Part shown: in pieces, positions 8,797 through 17,532 of the stretch
Position numbering within the stretch: position 1 is the stretch's first letter
Layout: every line of letters begins with the position of its first letter
The notes under the pieces: generated by a model
What the model was told of the DNA's origin: nothing
Database searches by the model: none
The model's input: the letters and a program-made list of their open reading frames with translations, nothing else
DNA from: Pseudofrankia sp. DC12
Lineage (GTDB): Bacteria; Actinomycetota; Actinomycetes; Frankiales; Frankiaceae
DNA: 64,000 nucleotides
Direction of reading: 5' to 3'
Assembly: GCF_000966285.1 (NCBI RefSeq)
Contig: NZ_KQ031391.1
Location: 3,984,540 to 4,048,539 of the forward strand
Program-made: the position numbers and the translations under genes

Positions 8797-9105
8797 ATGG
8801 AAGCAAAACGCCGACCGCTCAGCCGTGAAGCAAAACGCTGGCCTCAGCATGGCCGTGACGGGGTGTACGCCTTCGACGTACCGCACTGGCTGATCGGCTG
8901 GGGCCATACCCAGCTAGCGGTGATCTGGCATGAGGGCGGCTGGCGGTTGAAAGACACACAGCGGGCAGCGCTAGGTGAGCTACACACCATCCTGAAGGAT
9001 CTCCACATGGAACTCTGCGACGGTAGCAAGGAGAACTGCCCGGCGTGGGTGGGCTACGAGGATGAGGGTGAGGAGCCAGGGCCAAGGGAAGATCACTCCA
9101 GGTAG
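8797..9105 (+). CDS. hypothetical protein, 3' end at an IS border
   Basis: This is a 102-residue predicted protein from ATG 8797 with no recognised domain. It contains YAFDVPHWLIGWGHTQLAV and an acidic C-terminus. The stop codon lies at 9103-9105, inside the 9-bp candidate left inverted repeat of the ISAs1-type element. The insertion may therefore have truncated the original reading frame. Confidence 0.45.
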   Translation: MEAKRRPLSREAKRWPQHGRDGVYAFDVPHWLIGWGHTQLAVIWHEGGWRLKDTQRAALGELHTILKDLHMELCDGSKENCPAWVGYEDEGEEPGPREDHSR

Positions 9106-10569
9106 CGAACTATCGCTCTGAGTAATCGTCACGATCGAGCTCTCGGTCCAGGTTTCGACGGGTCTCGCGGGTGCAGTTCCTTCCGGCCGGAATCTCGCCG
9201 CCCGCGCTTCCGAGCTATCGGAAATGACGCCATCGGCAGCTACGAATGCCTACCCGAAAATCCGCCGCTGTGCGCCCAGTCGCCATGGCCGTTGAATTGA
9301 CGAAAACAAGAGCCGCCGTTGCGAAACGACGGCCTCCTGATCGGGACAATGAGAGTGCGAATAAACAATTCCCCGAGACAGAAGGCCGCCAAGTGTCATC
9401 ATGCCAGACCGGCGCCGCTTTGTCGAGCGGCCTTGACAACGCCGGCAAAGAAAAAATCGGTCGACTTCTTGCCATGCTGCGTCTTGTGAAGGATTTCCGC
9501 GACGCCCGGGGCCGGGTTTACGACCTCGAGTTCGTGCTTGCCACGGCGACCGTCGCGACGCTCGCTGGCGCCACGTGTTACCGCGAGATCGGAAGCGAGG
9601 CGGCCGACCTCTCCCAAGGGCTCCTCGCCGCACTCGGCGCGCCCTACGGCTATTTTCGGGGCTGCTACACCGTTCCCTGCGAATCCACCATCCGCGAGAC
9701 CCTCAAAGGAGTCAACTCGCATGTGCTGGACCTGGTCGTCGGCACCTGGCTGCACGAACAAGCGACCCGCGATCACAACGGCGATCTGGTGATCGCCCTG
9801 GACGGTAAGGTCTTGCGCGGCGCTTGGAGCACGGAGAACCAGCAGTTCACGCTGTTCTCTGCCATGACTCACAACCAGGGGGTCGTCATCGCCCAGACCA
9901 AGGTCCCCGCGGATACCAACGAGATCACCCAGGTCGCGAACCTACTCAAAAACATCAAACACGAGCGCGGCCGAACCGTCATCACCGCAGACGCCGCGCA
10001 CACGCAGGTCAAAACCGCGATCCTACTCTGGAAAAAACGAATCGACTACGTGTTCACTGTCAAGGGGAACCAGCCGAAGCTCTTCCAGCAAATCTTCGAT
10101 CGCCTCCTGCCGGTTATTCAGAAAACACCGGGGCATGAGGTCGAGGAATGCTCCCGCGGAAGTATCAAGCGCTGGACGACTTGGACGCGACCCGTGGATG
10201 ACATCCGTTTCCCACGGGCCCGAACAATAGCCGTCATCTGCCGCGAAGAATTCGATCTCACCGGCGCCCGTCTCAGCAAGGAATACGCCTTCATTGTCAC
10301 CAGCCTGCGCGGTGAGCGCGCCGCTCCGGACGCTATCCACACCCACGTCCGAATGCACTGGGGCATAGAGAACCGTGTCCATTACGTCCGCGACACCACC
10401 TGGCGGGAAGATGCCTGCCAAGCCCACCAAGAAAACGGCCCGCACAATCTCGCGATCCTCCGCAATCTCGCGCTCGGCCTACTACGCCTCCACGGCGTCA
10501 CCAAGATCAAGGAAACTGTGCAGGAGATTGGCCGCGACCGTAATAGAGCCGTCCAGTACCTCGCTACCT
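9100..10569 (+). mobile_element. ISAs1-type insertion sequence
   Basis: The transposase gene is tightly bracketed by AGGTAGCGA at 9100-9108 and its inverted copy TCGCTACCT at 10561-10569, the latter overlapping the transposase 3' end. The match is only 9 bp and I see no target duplication, so the exact ends are provisional. About 140 bp of non-coding DNA lies between the left end and the transposase start. Confidence 0.5.
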
Positions 10570-10571
10570 AG
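9246..10571 (+). CDS. ISAs1 family transposase
   Basis: This is a full-length (441-residue) DDE transposase. Recognisable parts are an N-terminal DDE_Tnp_1-associated helix region with LVKDFRDARGRVYDLEFVL, the catalytic strand IALDGKVLRGA, TVITADAAHTQ, the KGNQPKLFQQI region, and the C-terminal HWGIENRVHYVRDTTWREDA block typical of this family. The first ~50 residues are low-complexity, so translation may begin downstream (GTG 9393). All core blocks are present, so the enzyme could be active. Confidence 0.9.
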   Translation: MPTRKSAAVRPVAMAVELTKTRAAVAKRRPPDRDNESANKQFPETEGRQVSSCQTGAALSSGLDNAGKEKIGRLLAMLRLVKDFRDARGRVYDLEFVLATATVATLAGATCYREIGSEAADLSQGLLAALGAPYGYFRGCYTVPCESTIRETLKGVNSHVLDLVVGTWLHEQATRDHNGDLVIALDGKVLRGAWSTENQQFTLFSAMTHNQGVVIAQTKVPADTNEITQVANLLKNIKHERGRTVITADAAHTQVKTAILLWKKRIDYVFTVKGNQPKLFQQIFDRLLPVIQKTPGHEVEECSRGSIKRWTTWTRPVDDIRFPRARTIAVICREEFDLTGARLSKEYAFIVTSLRGERAAPDAIHTHVRMHWGIENRVHYVRDTTWREDACQAHQENGPHNLAILRNLALGLLRLHGVTKIKETVQEIGRDRNRAVQYLAT

Positions 10572-10742
10572 CGTAGCCGATCAACACGCAGTGCGATCTT
10601 CGCGAGGCCCTGGTGAGGAGCCGACTCCTCCGTCAGAAGCAAACTGGCCGGATAATGACACCGAGGATGCTCCAGACTGGACGCAGTTGTAAGAGTGCGG
10701 CCCAGGATGGTCCTGCTTGCCTAGATCATGATGGAGAGGCGT

Positions 10743-11981
10743 ATGATCCCGATCATGCGTGAGGTATTCATCAAGGTAGAGCCTGCGGCGGCCATGAGCG
10801 AGGACGCAGCCAACGCACTATTCATGGCCTGGGTTTGGTATTTTCTGCATAGCCGCTTCGAGTGGCAGCAGCGTAATGGCCTCGATGTGCGATCCGGCAA
10901 GCGAACGGCACTCCTCGGAGTGTCTACGGGAAATCACTTGACGCTCGTAGAAGAGCCGAGCGGATGGTGCGTAGCTTCCTCAGCCGGTATTGATCTGCAC
11001 GTCGCGCACGGAATTATGCGTGAGGCCGCTGAGAAGGTGTCGCATGAAGACTTTGGCGGTACGGTTGTCTATCGGACGGAGATGAAGACTCGCCCATGGC
11101 TAGTCGGTGAGCCCAGTGCGATGCTGAATTTTATACGCCTGATGGGCGATCAGGTTCACATACTGGGTCCCCGCTGGCTCTCAGACGCCGTACTACTTGA
11201 TTTCGCCGATGACCCCGATCATTCTACTGGAAATCTTTTCATCCCCCCATCAGTTATTACGGCGACATTCTTCATTCCCGGACCCTGCGAGTCGGATATG
11301 TCTTTGGGACTCGTGCGGAGCGTAGCTGAAGCAACAGCTGCCATTTGCGCCTTGGCGTGTGGCAGGATCGTCGACTGTGTTCCGCCACGTTTCCCGGTCC
11401 CGCCCGAGGTGGCGACGGCCGCGTTAGCGCGACGCTCGAGCACGCAGGCACTTGGCCTAGCGCGCAACTACGTTTCGCTTGACATCTTTCAAGAGTTGCA
11501 TCAGCGAGGCGGACCGGACAGTGTCGTGCGCGCTCGCAACGCCGCTTTCTCGTACCACGCCGCGCTGAAGCAAGACTCGGTCGAGGCAGCAATGGTGTTC
11601 TTTGTGACGGCCCTGGAGGCGTTGTTCGTGCCTCGGCAAAACTGGCGGAAAGAGAAAGTGACACAGCGGTTTATCGGTGGGATGCAGATGCTTTGCCTTG
11701 ACGCCGTAGACGAGCTGCTCGCAAGCCCTAACGCGGAGTATGCCTTCAACTTCAGGAGGCGAGGCGAGGTAAGAAGACAGCGAAGAGAAATTCTTGAACT
11801 GATTTACGACCTGCGTTCTTCGCCGGTCCACCAGGGAATCGGGCCACCCGGTTTTGACTTCATGGATGTGACAGCGCCCGAGAGTACTAGGGCCGCGCTA
11901 ATGTCGAAGCTGGCGCAGGCTGCAATTTTGAACTTCATCAGTGTGCCGCGTTCATTTCTAATCGGCCATCCGATGTTTTGA
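10743..11981 (+). CDS. HEPN (ApeA-like) domain protein
   Basis: This is a 412-residue protein from ATG 10743, chosen because GGAGAG lies five bases upstream; an in-frame ATG at 10728 lacks this. The first 260 residues are unrecognised. The C-terminal 130 residues show a HEPN-like pattern. A helix SVEAAMVFFVTALEALF is followed by KVTQRF and then YDLRSSPVHQG, which contains the R-x4-H motif (Arg358, His363) used by HEPN ribonucleases. ApeA-like HEPN proteins occur in antiphage defence. A defence role is inference here, supported mainly by the accessory neighbourhood. Confidence 0.6.
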   Translation: MIPIMREVFIKVEPAAAMSEDAANALFMAWVWYFLHSRFEWQQRNGLDVRSGKRTALLGVSTGNHLTLVEEPSGWCVASSAGIDLHVAHGIMREAAEKVSHEDFGGTVVYRTEMKTRPWLVGEPSAMLNFIRLMGDQVHILGPRWLSDAVLLDFADDPDHSTGNLFIPPSVITATFFIPGPCESDMSLGLVRSVAEATAAICALACGRIVDCVPPRFPVPPEVATAALARRSSTQALGLARNYVSLDIFQELHQRGGPDSVVRARNAAFSYHAALKQDSVEAAMVFFVTALEALFVPRQNWRKEKVTQRFIGGMQMLCLDAVDELLASPNAEYAFNFRRRGEVRRQRREILELIYDLRSSPVHQGIGPPGFDFMDVTAPESTRAALMSKLAQAAILNFISVPRSFLIGHPMF

Positions 11982-12993
11982 TGCCGCGCAGTCGGGCTCC
12001 GCCGAGGAGAGTTGAAGTCTCATGGGGCGGAGGTTCCCACGGCGGCGTAGCGGTCATACCTTGAGCCCGGGGCGGCATCGGTGCCTAATTGGTCCCGACT
12101 CCTCAACGCCCGAACTGGCTGAACTTCTGCCGGAGACGTTGCATCTCGGCGGAGAATGTAGCGGCGGCGTCCTCGTCGGCGGTAAGCCTGAGCGTCAGGT
12201 CCATTTGAAGCGGCTCAGATCTAGGCCGGGAGAGCAGTTCCGGCAGCCGTTCAAGTTGAACAACCGCGTTGTCAACGAAATTGCGTATGTCGGTGGCTGG
12301 TCTCTCGACGAGAACTGCAGCGAGAGCGAATGCTCTACTCATTTCCTCTGGCACGGCGATGCCGCGGAGTCCCGCCGCCCAGTCGAGGAGTTCCTCGTAG
12401 CTCGTGAGTATCCTCTTGGCCAGGTGGCCAATGAGAAGTGGATTGCCGGGCTCTCCAGGCGGCCCGAAGGCTTCTGCCTGACCGTCATCATTCATGTTGG
12501 CGGTGACGGAGGCTGTGATAGCTCGCACGTCTATAAAGGTGCCCACGAGATATGACATGGCTGAGTGCACATCATTGAAATATCTCCCTGTCCGGGGTGC
12601 GTAGCCGTTTTTGTAATCCCTCCACTTCGGATCGAGCTGTGCTTTTCCTTGACGCAGGTGCCCGGCGAATAGGAGGTATTCCCAGTATGGAGGTCGCTGC
12701 TCGGCAATATCTTTAAGCTCTTGTTCATCGCGTGGCACCCACGTGATTGGAACTCGCGTGCTCTCAGCGTCTTTGGACTCTAGTTTGGCGATAATGATCG
12801 CTAGCTGTTCCATTACCCCGTTGACTTCGAGATTGGGGAAGAGGGCCTGCGCGCTCTTTACTCGCTGTAGAACCTCGGCAAGATAATCGGGCCCCTGCCA
12901 GCTCACATCTATATTGGCTTTTGCGCCAGCCAGGATTACCTCTTTCCCCACACCCTCGGGAACCGGGTAATTGGACAAGAAGGTCCAAGCCTC

Positions 12994-14077
12994 GGCGGAA
13001 TCAAGCGGTCATGGCGACACATGACTTTCCAGCAGCTCGGTAAAGACCTCGAGCGGCGTCGCCCATTTGAGCGTCTGCCGTGGCCGCCCATTCAGCTGCG
13101 TGGCCACCATATCAAGTTCTTCCTGCGTGTGCAAGGACAGGTCGGTGCCCTTCGGGAAGTACTGGCGCAGCAACCCGTTGGTGTTCTCGTTCGAGCCGCG
13201 CTGCCACGGTGAGTGCGGGTCGCAGAAATACACGGGAATACCGGTGCGGACGGTGAAATCGGCGTGCCGGGCCATCTCCTTTCCCTGGTCCCAGGTCACC
13301 GAGTTCCGCATGAACTCGGGCAGGGTCTCCATCTTCTTGCCCAGCAGGTAGGCGACCTTGTCGGCGTTACGGTCGTACGGTATTCGCGCCAACATCACGA
13401 ACCGGGTCGTGCGCTCGACCAGCGTGGCGATCTGCGACTTGTTGCCCTTCCCGATGATCAGGTCGCCCTCCCAGAAACCGGGGACGGCGCGGTCCTCGGC
13501 CTCCTTCGGCCGCTCGCTGATGTTGACCATGCCGACGATCCCGCCCCTGGTCAGGGTGCTGCGCGACCGGTTGACCCGCCTGGCCCGGCCCTTACGCAGC
13601 GCGATCTTCAGTTCCGTCCGCAGCTCGCCGCGCGCCTGGAGGTAGAGGCACTCGTAGATTGTTTCGTGGCTCACGCGCATGCTCTCGTCGTCGGGAAAGT
13701 CCGTGCGCAGTCTCTCGCTGATCTGCTTCGGCGACCACTTCTCGACCAGGCCGGTGTTCACCGCGTCGTGCAGCTCCTTCGACGCGACGAGTTTCCGTTC
13801 CTTCGGGCGGGCGCACATCAGATCACACCGTGCCTGCGCATCCACCGCCCGATACGCCGCGGCACCGCCGTTACGCTCGATCTCCCGGGAGATCCCCGAA
13901 TGATGACGACCGAGCACAGCGGCGATATACCGAGCCGAACGCTCCTGACTCAACTCCCGCGAGATGACCTCGCGGTCCTCCACCGTCAACCGCTCCCGTA
14001 CGCCCATCCACCATCCAGCCCCTCGACACCATCGCGATCATCCTATCGGGGCGTCGCTATGACCGTTTGATGCCGCC
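12994..14077 (-). mobile_element. IS30-family insertion sequence, 1084 bp
   Basis: The terminal inverted repeats of about 25 bp begin GGCGGAATCAAGCGGTCATG at the left and, read inward from the right end at 14077, GGCGGCATCAAACGGTCATA. They differ at a few positions. The element is flanked by CTC at 12991-12993 and again at 14078-14080, a 3-bp target duplication that fits IS30 elements. It carries one intact transposase gene. Confidence 0.9.
13009..14007 (-). CDS. IS30 family transposase
   Basis: This is a 332-residue transposase starting at ATG 14007. Residues 1-60 form the HTH domain (LTVEDREVISREL then SARYIAAVLGRHHSGISREI). The catalytic rve domain shows the DDE set: Asp in GFWEGDLIIG, Asp in SVTWDQGKEMARH, and Glu in WQRGSNENTNGLLRQYFPKG. 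Length and all blocks are normal, so it is likely functional. It is the only gene of the element that interrupts the nuclease-like gene. Confidence 0.95.
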   Translation of the reverse strand: MGVRERLTVEDREVISRELSQERSARYIAAVLGRHHSGISREIERNGGAAAYRAVDAQARCDLMCARPKERKLVASKELHDAVNTGLVEKWSPKQISERLRTDFPDDESMRVSHETIYECLYLQARGELRTELKIALRKGRARRVNRSRSTLTRGGIVGMVNISERPKEAEDRAVPGFWEGDLIIGKGNKSQIATLVERTTRFVMLARIPYDRNADKVAYLLGKKMETLPEFMRNSVTWDQGKEMARHADFTVRTGIPVYFCDPHSPWQRGSNENTNGLLRQYFPKGTDLSLHTQEELDMVATQLNGRPRQTLKWATPLEVFTELLESHVSP

Positions 14078-14358
14078 CTCTATTATCCACGCGCTTTCGG
14101 TTCTAAGTTTGACGGCCTTCGCCAAGTCGCCGAGCATCTTCGATCTGATTTCGCCGTCGAGGCCCTGGTTCTGGGCTCGCTTAAAACAGTGCATGGCGAA
14201 AAGGCGCTTCTCTGGCTTCAGATAACCGTCGTTGCCGCGATCTGATCGGTCGTCGTCAATCGGCAAGAAGTCGGAGCCGTACTCGGCCCGGAGTACGGCG
14301 TTGCATAGCCGCGTGAACTCCTGCGGTACCGTAATCAGCGAGATTTGAGCTGCCAGAT

Positions 14359-14835
14359 TCATGTGATCTTGTGATTCTCCGTTTGTGCCCGGTAGAAGAC
14401 TTTGCTCGCATGCACCCGCGTACCCAAAGCGCCATAGAACGCCTGCGCCCCGGTGTTTTCCGTATCCGTCGTCCACTCCACCCGGCTGCACCCCTGCTCC
14501 GTGGCGATGGCCCGGAGGTGCTCCATCAGCAGCCGCCCCACCCCGTGCCGCCGGGCGGCCTCCGAGACGTACAGCTCCTTGAGAAACAGTGAGTGCGTCA
14601 CCCCGGCGGCGGGCCACAGGTACGAGTACGAGGCCATCCCGACGAGCCGATCCTCTTCCCGGGCCAGCAAGACGTAGGCCGCAGGGATGGGTCCGAACAG
14701 CAACCGCTGGATCTGAGCGGCGAGGACTGCGGCGTCCTCGGTGGGCGGCGCACCGTAGAAGGTGTCCAGCTCCACCATGAGGGCGGCCAGGTCTTCGGCG
14801 TCGTCCTGGCTGGCAGGCTGCACCGTGATCGTCAC
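14359..14835 (-). CDS. GNAT family N-acetyltransferase
   Basis: This is a 158-residue acetyltransferase from GTG 14835 (VTITVQPAS). Longer frames upstream overlap the preceding gene. The GNAT core is clear: LKELYVSEAARRHGVGRLLM contains the acetyl-CoA-binding R-x-x-G-x-G/A-type loop, and VEWTTDTENTGAQAFYGALG is motif B. The substrate is unknown. It sits 10 bp after the XRE-TPR regulator and overlaps the next gene by 4 bp, so the three form one operon. Confidence 0.85.
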   Translation of the reverse strand: MTITVQPASQDDAEDLAALMVELDTFYGAPPTEDAAVLAAQIQRLLFGPIPAAYVLLAREEDRLVGMASYSYLWPAAGVTHSLFLKELYVSEAARRHGVGRLLMEHLRAIATEQGCSRVEWTTDTENTGAQAFYGALGTRVHASKVFYRAQTENHKIT

Positions 14836-14845
14836 CCGCGAGAGT

Positions 14846-16249
14846 TTAGGCCCCGCCTCCGACAAGTCCAGGGGGCAGTTCCAGCAGCTCATGCAACTGG
14901 CGGACGGCCGCGGTTGGGCCGCCCCGGCGGGCTGCATTCTGGGCCAGGCCCCGCGCCCGCTGGACGATGAGGCCGTCCCGTCGTTGAGCGGGCAGCTCCA
15001 GCAGGGTGCGGGCGACTTGGGCGGCACCTTCAGTGACTTCGCCGTCATGGATGAGGCAGTCGGCCCGGTCCAGTTGGATCAGAGTGCGGTCCATGTAGTC
15101 GCTGGCCGGATACAGGGCCAGCGCCCGGTCGGTGGCTTCCCAGACCCGGCTTCGGTCGCGGAGGTGAGTGAGGGCGTTGCCCTCGTGGAAGCGCAGCTGG
15201 GCTTCGTTGTAGCCGAAAGCGGATTCGGCTACGTCCTCAGGGGAGAGTCCGGCCAGGATGGCTTCGGCCCGACGAAGAGCCGCATCGGTTTCGTCCCCCT
15301 GCCCGAGCACCGCATGGGCGCGGGCCTGGAGGGCGGCAGCCAGGACGGCACCCACACACGGAGTGCGCCCGGCGATGGCCTGGGCTTCTTTGGCGGCGGC
15401 GATGGCCTCGGGTACGGCGCCGCCGTAATAGAAGGTGTAGGCGTCTTGGGCACGGACCCACGAAGACAGCGCCGCATCCCCAGCTTCATCGGCGGCCAGG
15501 CGGGCGGTCCGGCCCCAGGCCCGGGCGGGCCCGCGTTGCCCCATCTTGATCAGCGCCAGACTGATGAGCCCGGCCAGCTGCGCCGTCACCCGGGTGAGCT
15601 GCCGGGTTGTGCTTGAAGGCTGGCGCGTAGCCAAGGCGTGCTGGACGTCGCCGAAGTCCCGGGCCAAATCTTCCAGTTGCAGGGCGGCGGGAAGGTACCG
15701 GGTGGCCCGGCCGTGACCGGAGACGATGCGTTCCCAGTCGTCCATGGTGGCCGCGGTGGGTGCGCCAGTCGTGAGGTGGCCTTCGGCCTGCCGGCGCAAC
15801 TGCTCCAAGTGGTCGAGGGGGACGCCGGCGGGGTGGACCGGAGCCATCTGGCCCGGCACCGGGGGCAGCTTGAACCACAGCAACGCCTCGGGGATGCGCA
15901 GCGCCTGTGCCCAGCGGATGAGTTTCGCAAGGTCGGTGATGGGCTCCCCGGACTCGATGCGGGACAGCTGCGCCTGGGTCAGATCCATCCACCCCGCCAC
16001 TACGTCCTGCGACAGCGGCGGGTTGTGAAAGGGGGGGGTGCGATAGGCCGCGATGACCCGGCCCATGTGCCAGGCCGCCAAGGCGTCCCGCAGTTGGTCC
16101 GTCTCCCAGAACTGGGCGGGCACTTCGGGGGCGGCAGCCACGAGGTTCCGGGCCTGGCGGGCGCACGAACCGCACTGGGAGCCGGAATTGTCCCGGGCTA
16201 GCCGGGTGCCGCAGCGGCAGTACCGGCGGGAGGGTTCGCCCTCGTCCAC
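14846..16249 (-). CDS. XRE-family regulator with TPR-like domain
   Basis: This is a 467-residue protein from GTG 16249. The N-terminus carries a small zinc-finger-like cluster (Cys11, Cys13, Cys26, Cys29). An HTH-XRE follows around residues 75-120 (LSQDVVAGWMDLTQAQLSRI then ESGEPITD). The remaining 330 residues are helical TPR-type repeats (GDAALSSWVRAQDAYTFYYG, EAIAAAKEAQAIAG, etc.). Such XRE-TPR proteins are common in actinomycetes, often sensing peptides or controlling neighbouring operons. It is the first gene of a three-gene operon with GNAT and the IS30-split gene. Confidence 0.85.
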   Translation of the reverse strand: MDEGEPSRRYCRCGTRLARDNSGSQCGSCARQARNLVAAAPEVPAQFWETDQLRDALAAWHMGRVIAAYRTPPFHNPPLSQDVVAGWMDLTQAQLSRIESGEPITDLAKLIRWAQALRIPEALLWFKLPPVPGQMAPVHPAGVPLDHLEQLRRQAEGHLTTGAPTAATMDDWERIVSGHGRATRYLPAALQLEDLARDFGDVQHALATRQPSSTTRQLTRVTAQLAGLISLALIKMGQRGPARAWGRTARLAADEAGDAALSSWVRAQDAYTFYYGGAVPEAIAAAKEAQAIAGRTPCVGAVLAAALQARAHAVLGQGDETDAALRRAEAILAGLSPEDVAESAFGYNEAQLRFHEGNALTHLRDRSRVWEATDRALALYPASDYMDRTLIQLDRADCLIHDGEVTEGAAQVARTLLELPAQRRDGLIVQRARGLAQNAARRGGPTAAVRQLHELLELPPGLVGGGA

Positions 16250-16439
16250 GACGATGCCCCCATTCCCATACCGATTGGATCATCCGGTCGGTTCCGGAGT
16301 CTATGCGTCACGGTAAGTGGTGGCGAGGGGCCATACGCGCGGTGCATGATCCGCATTCGCGCGGCCTCTTGGCCAGGTCCGGCGGGGTGCGTCATGGTCC
16401 GGCCAGGCCCCGGGGCCGGGTGCGAAAAACCGTCGCCTG

Positions 16440-16808
16440 GTGCAAGCGCCCGGTCCCGGGTGCCCGCCAGGCGTAGGTAGGAGCGACGGGCGGAGGACAC
16501 GGGTGGGTGGCTGGGCGAACGGCGCATGTCGGAACGGACCGCCGTATGAAGATCTGCCGCTGCGACTTATCCAGCTTGAATGCCAGCTCGTCGTGGCGCA
16601 GCTCGACGAGCTGGAATCAGGTCTCGCTCGGTACCGGGACCGCCTCGGCGCCTTGCCGCTTGAATACGCCGCCCTCGTAGAGCGCGTCGAAACCGTCACG
16701 GAGGAGACCCGATGGATCGACGGGCAGCTGACCAAGATTGCCGACCGGCAGAAGCGCAGGCAGGCCCGAGCTTCCCGCCCCGACGAATCCGGCCCTACGC
16801 CGTCCTAA
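16440..16808 (+). CDS. small coiled-coil hypothetical protein
   Basis: The frame from GTG 16440 encodes 122 residues. The first 38 look non-coding (Gly/Arg/Pro-rich), so the true start is unclear. The part LRLIQLECQLVVAQLDELES onward is a convincing amphipathic helix, ending with a basic tail. Similar small coiled-coil proteins accompany regulatory genes of actinobacterial integrative elements, but I cannot name a family. Confidence 0.4.
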   Translation: MQAPGPGCPPGVGRSDGRRTRVGGWANGACRNGPPYEDLPLRLIQLECQLVVAQLDELESGLARYRDRLGALPLEYAALVERVETVTEETRWIDGQLTKIADRQKRRQARASRPDESGPTPS

Positions 16809-17077
16809 ACGGCTACGGCGAGCAGCTGGCAACCTTTGCCGACTGGAGCGACGCCCACGCCTGGGCGCACCGCGCCGCCGACGAGCCCGAGGCCATTTTG
16901 CCGCTGGAGGTGGAAGACCGCTCCCAGCGCATTACCCGCCGGATTGGCCGTGGCACCTGTGAGCTGATCGCCTGGACGATTTTCACCAAGATTGGCGGCT
17001 GCGAGCCGGTCGAAGAGTCGCATCCAGCCATTTACGAACCAGGGGAGGCGGACCCTACGGCCGCCACGACTCCCTGA
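16712..17077 (+). CDS. small hypothetical protein of the element
   Basis: This is a 121-residue protein from ATG 16712, overlapping the previous gene by 97 bp in another frame. The conserved-looking core is RPYAVLNGYGEQLATFADW then DAHAWAHRAADEP, followed by LIAWTIFTKIGGC. The N-terminal 25 residues may not be translated. Its 3' end overlaps that of the convergent XRE gene by 23 bp. Function unknown. Confidence 0.5.
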   Translation: MDRRAADQDCRPAEAQAGPSFPPRRIRPYAVLNGYGEQLATFADWSDAHAWAHRAADEPEAILPLEVEDRSQRITRRIGRGTCELIAWTIFTKIGGCEPVEESHPAIYEPGEADPTAATTP

Positions 17078-17279
17078 GCAGGTCCAAAGGATCAACGTGG
17101 AGGGTGGCGGCCAGCCGCTCCAGGGACCGCAGCGTGAGGTTGCGTTCGCCGCGCTCCAGGCCGCCCATGTAGGTGCGGTGGACGCCGACGACATCGGCGA
17201 AGGCTTCCTGGCTGAGGCCGCGTCCCTCGCGGTAGCGGCGCAGGTTGTGCCCCACGATGCGCTGCAGCTGGCCCTCCAT
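17055..17279 (-). CDS. XRE-family DNA-binding protein
   Basis: This is a 74-residue single-domain HTH protein from ATG 17279. The fold is complete: HNLRRYREGRGLSQEAFADV, VGVHRTYMGGLERGERNLTL, SLERLAATLHVDPLDLL. Small XRE proteins of this size often repress conjugation or integration genes of mobile elements. The divergently read DNA between 17280 and 17533 holds a leader ORF and hairpins, so this protein may control the gene at 17533. Confidence 0.85.
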   Translation of the reverse strand: MEGQLQRIVGHNLRRYREGRGLSQEAFADVVGVHRTYMGGLERGERNLTLRSLERLAATLHVDPLDLLRESWRP

Positions 17280-17380
17280 GACAGAGCCGACAGTGCCCGT
17301 GCTGCTACTTGTAGGTCTACAGACTTATGAGTAGCATCGGGCCTGTCAGACAAATACCGTCCACGAAAGGAGGTGACAGC

Positions 17381-17404
17381 ATGACCGGCGGCGAGGGTAG
17401 CTGA
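17381..17404 (+). CDS. putative 7-residue leader peptide
   Basis: ATG 17381 is preceded by the exceptionally strong AAAGGAGGTGACAGC and encodes only MTGGEGS before TGA. It is followed within a few bases by two hairpins. A strong ribosome site on a seven-codon frame suggests a leader peptide or a translation-dependent attenuator for the downstream gene at 17533. It could also be the start of a lost gene. Confidence 0.35.
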   Translation: MTGGEGS

Positions 17405-17410
17405 TGCACT

Positions 17411-17473
17411 GGGGGCAAGCGCCCCCGCAAAGCTCCGGACGTTATCGGCATGTGGCCGAGGCGCCGGAGCTTT
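17411..17473 (+). terminator. tandem hairpins, possible attenuator/terminator
   Basis: A short hairpin GGGGGC/GCCCCC (17411-17426) is followed by a perfect 10-bp stem AAAGCTCCGG (17429-17438) with CCGGAGCTTT (17464-17473) around a 25-base loop. There is no long T-tract after the second stem. The position between the leader ORF and the gene at 17533 makes attenuation plausible. Confidence 0.55.
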
Positions 17474-17532
17474 GTGCTGCGTCCGGGATCGCGCGGCATG
17501 ATCAAAAAGTGTCACAATGACGACGAAACGCC

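Larger units (their letters stand above)
12103..14362 (-). pseudogene. probable nuclease-fold gene interrupted by IS30 element
   Basis: Two minus-strand pieces belong to one gene. The 5' piece runs from ATG 14362 to 14078 and the 3' piece from 12990 to 12103. Removing the insertion plus one 3-bp target copy restores a continuous 390-codon frame, across which WIIE joins AWTFLSNYPVPEG. The N-terminal region contains GSDFLPIDDD, RGNDGYL and a strand with CFKR, reminiscent of PD-(D/E)xK nuclease-like folds, though no canonical ExK is seen. The C-terminal half is helical and unrecognised. The ATG overlaps the GNAT stop (ATGA at 14359-14362), so the genes were translationally coupled. Now disrupted. 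Confidence 0.75.

Noticed and set aside
12022-12555. Plus-strand open frame opposite the IS30-split gene
   Set aside because: The minus strand has the coherent protein that rejoins across the IS30 element; the plus frame has no domain or good start.
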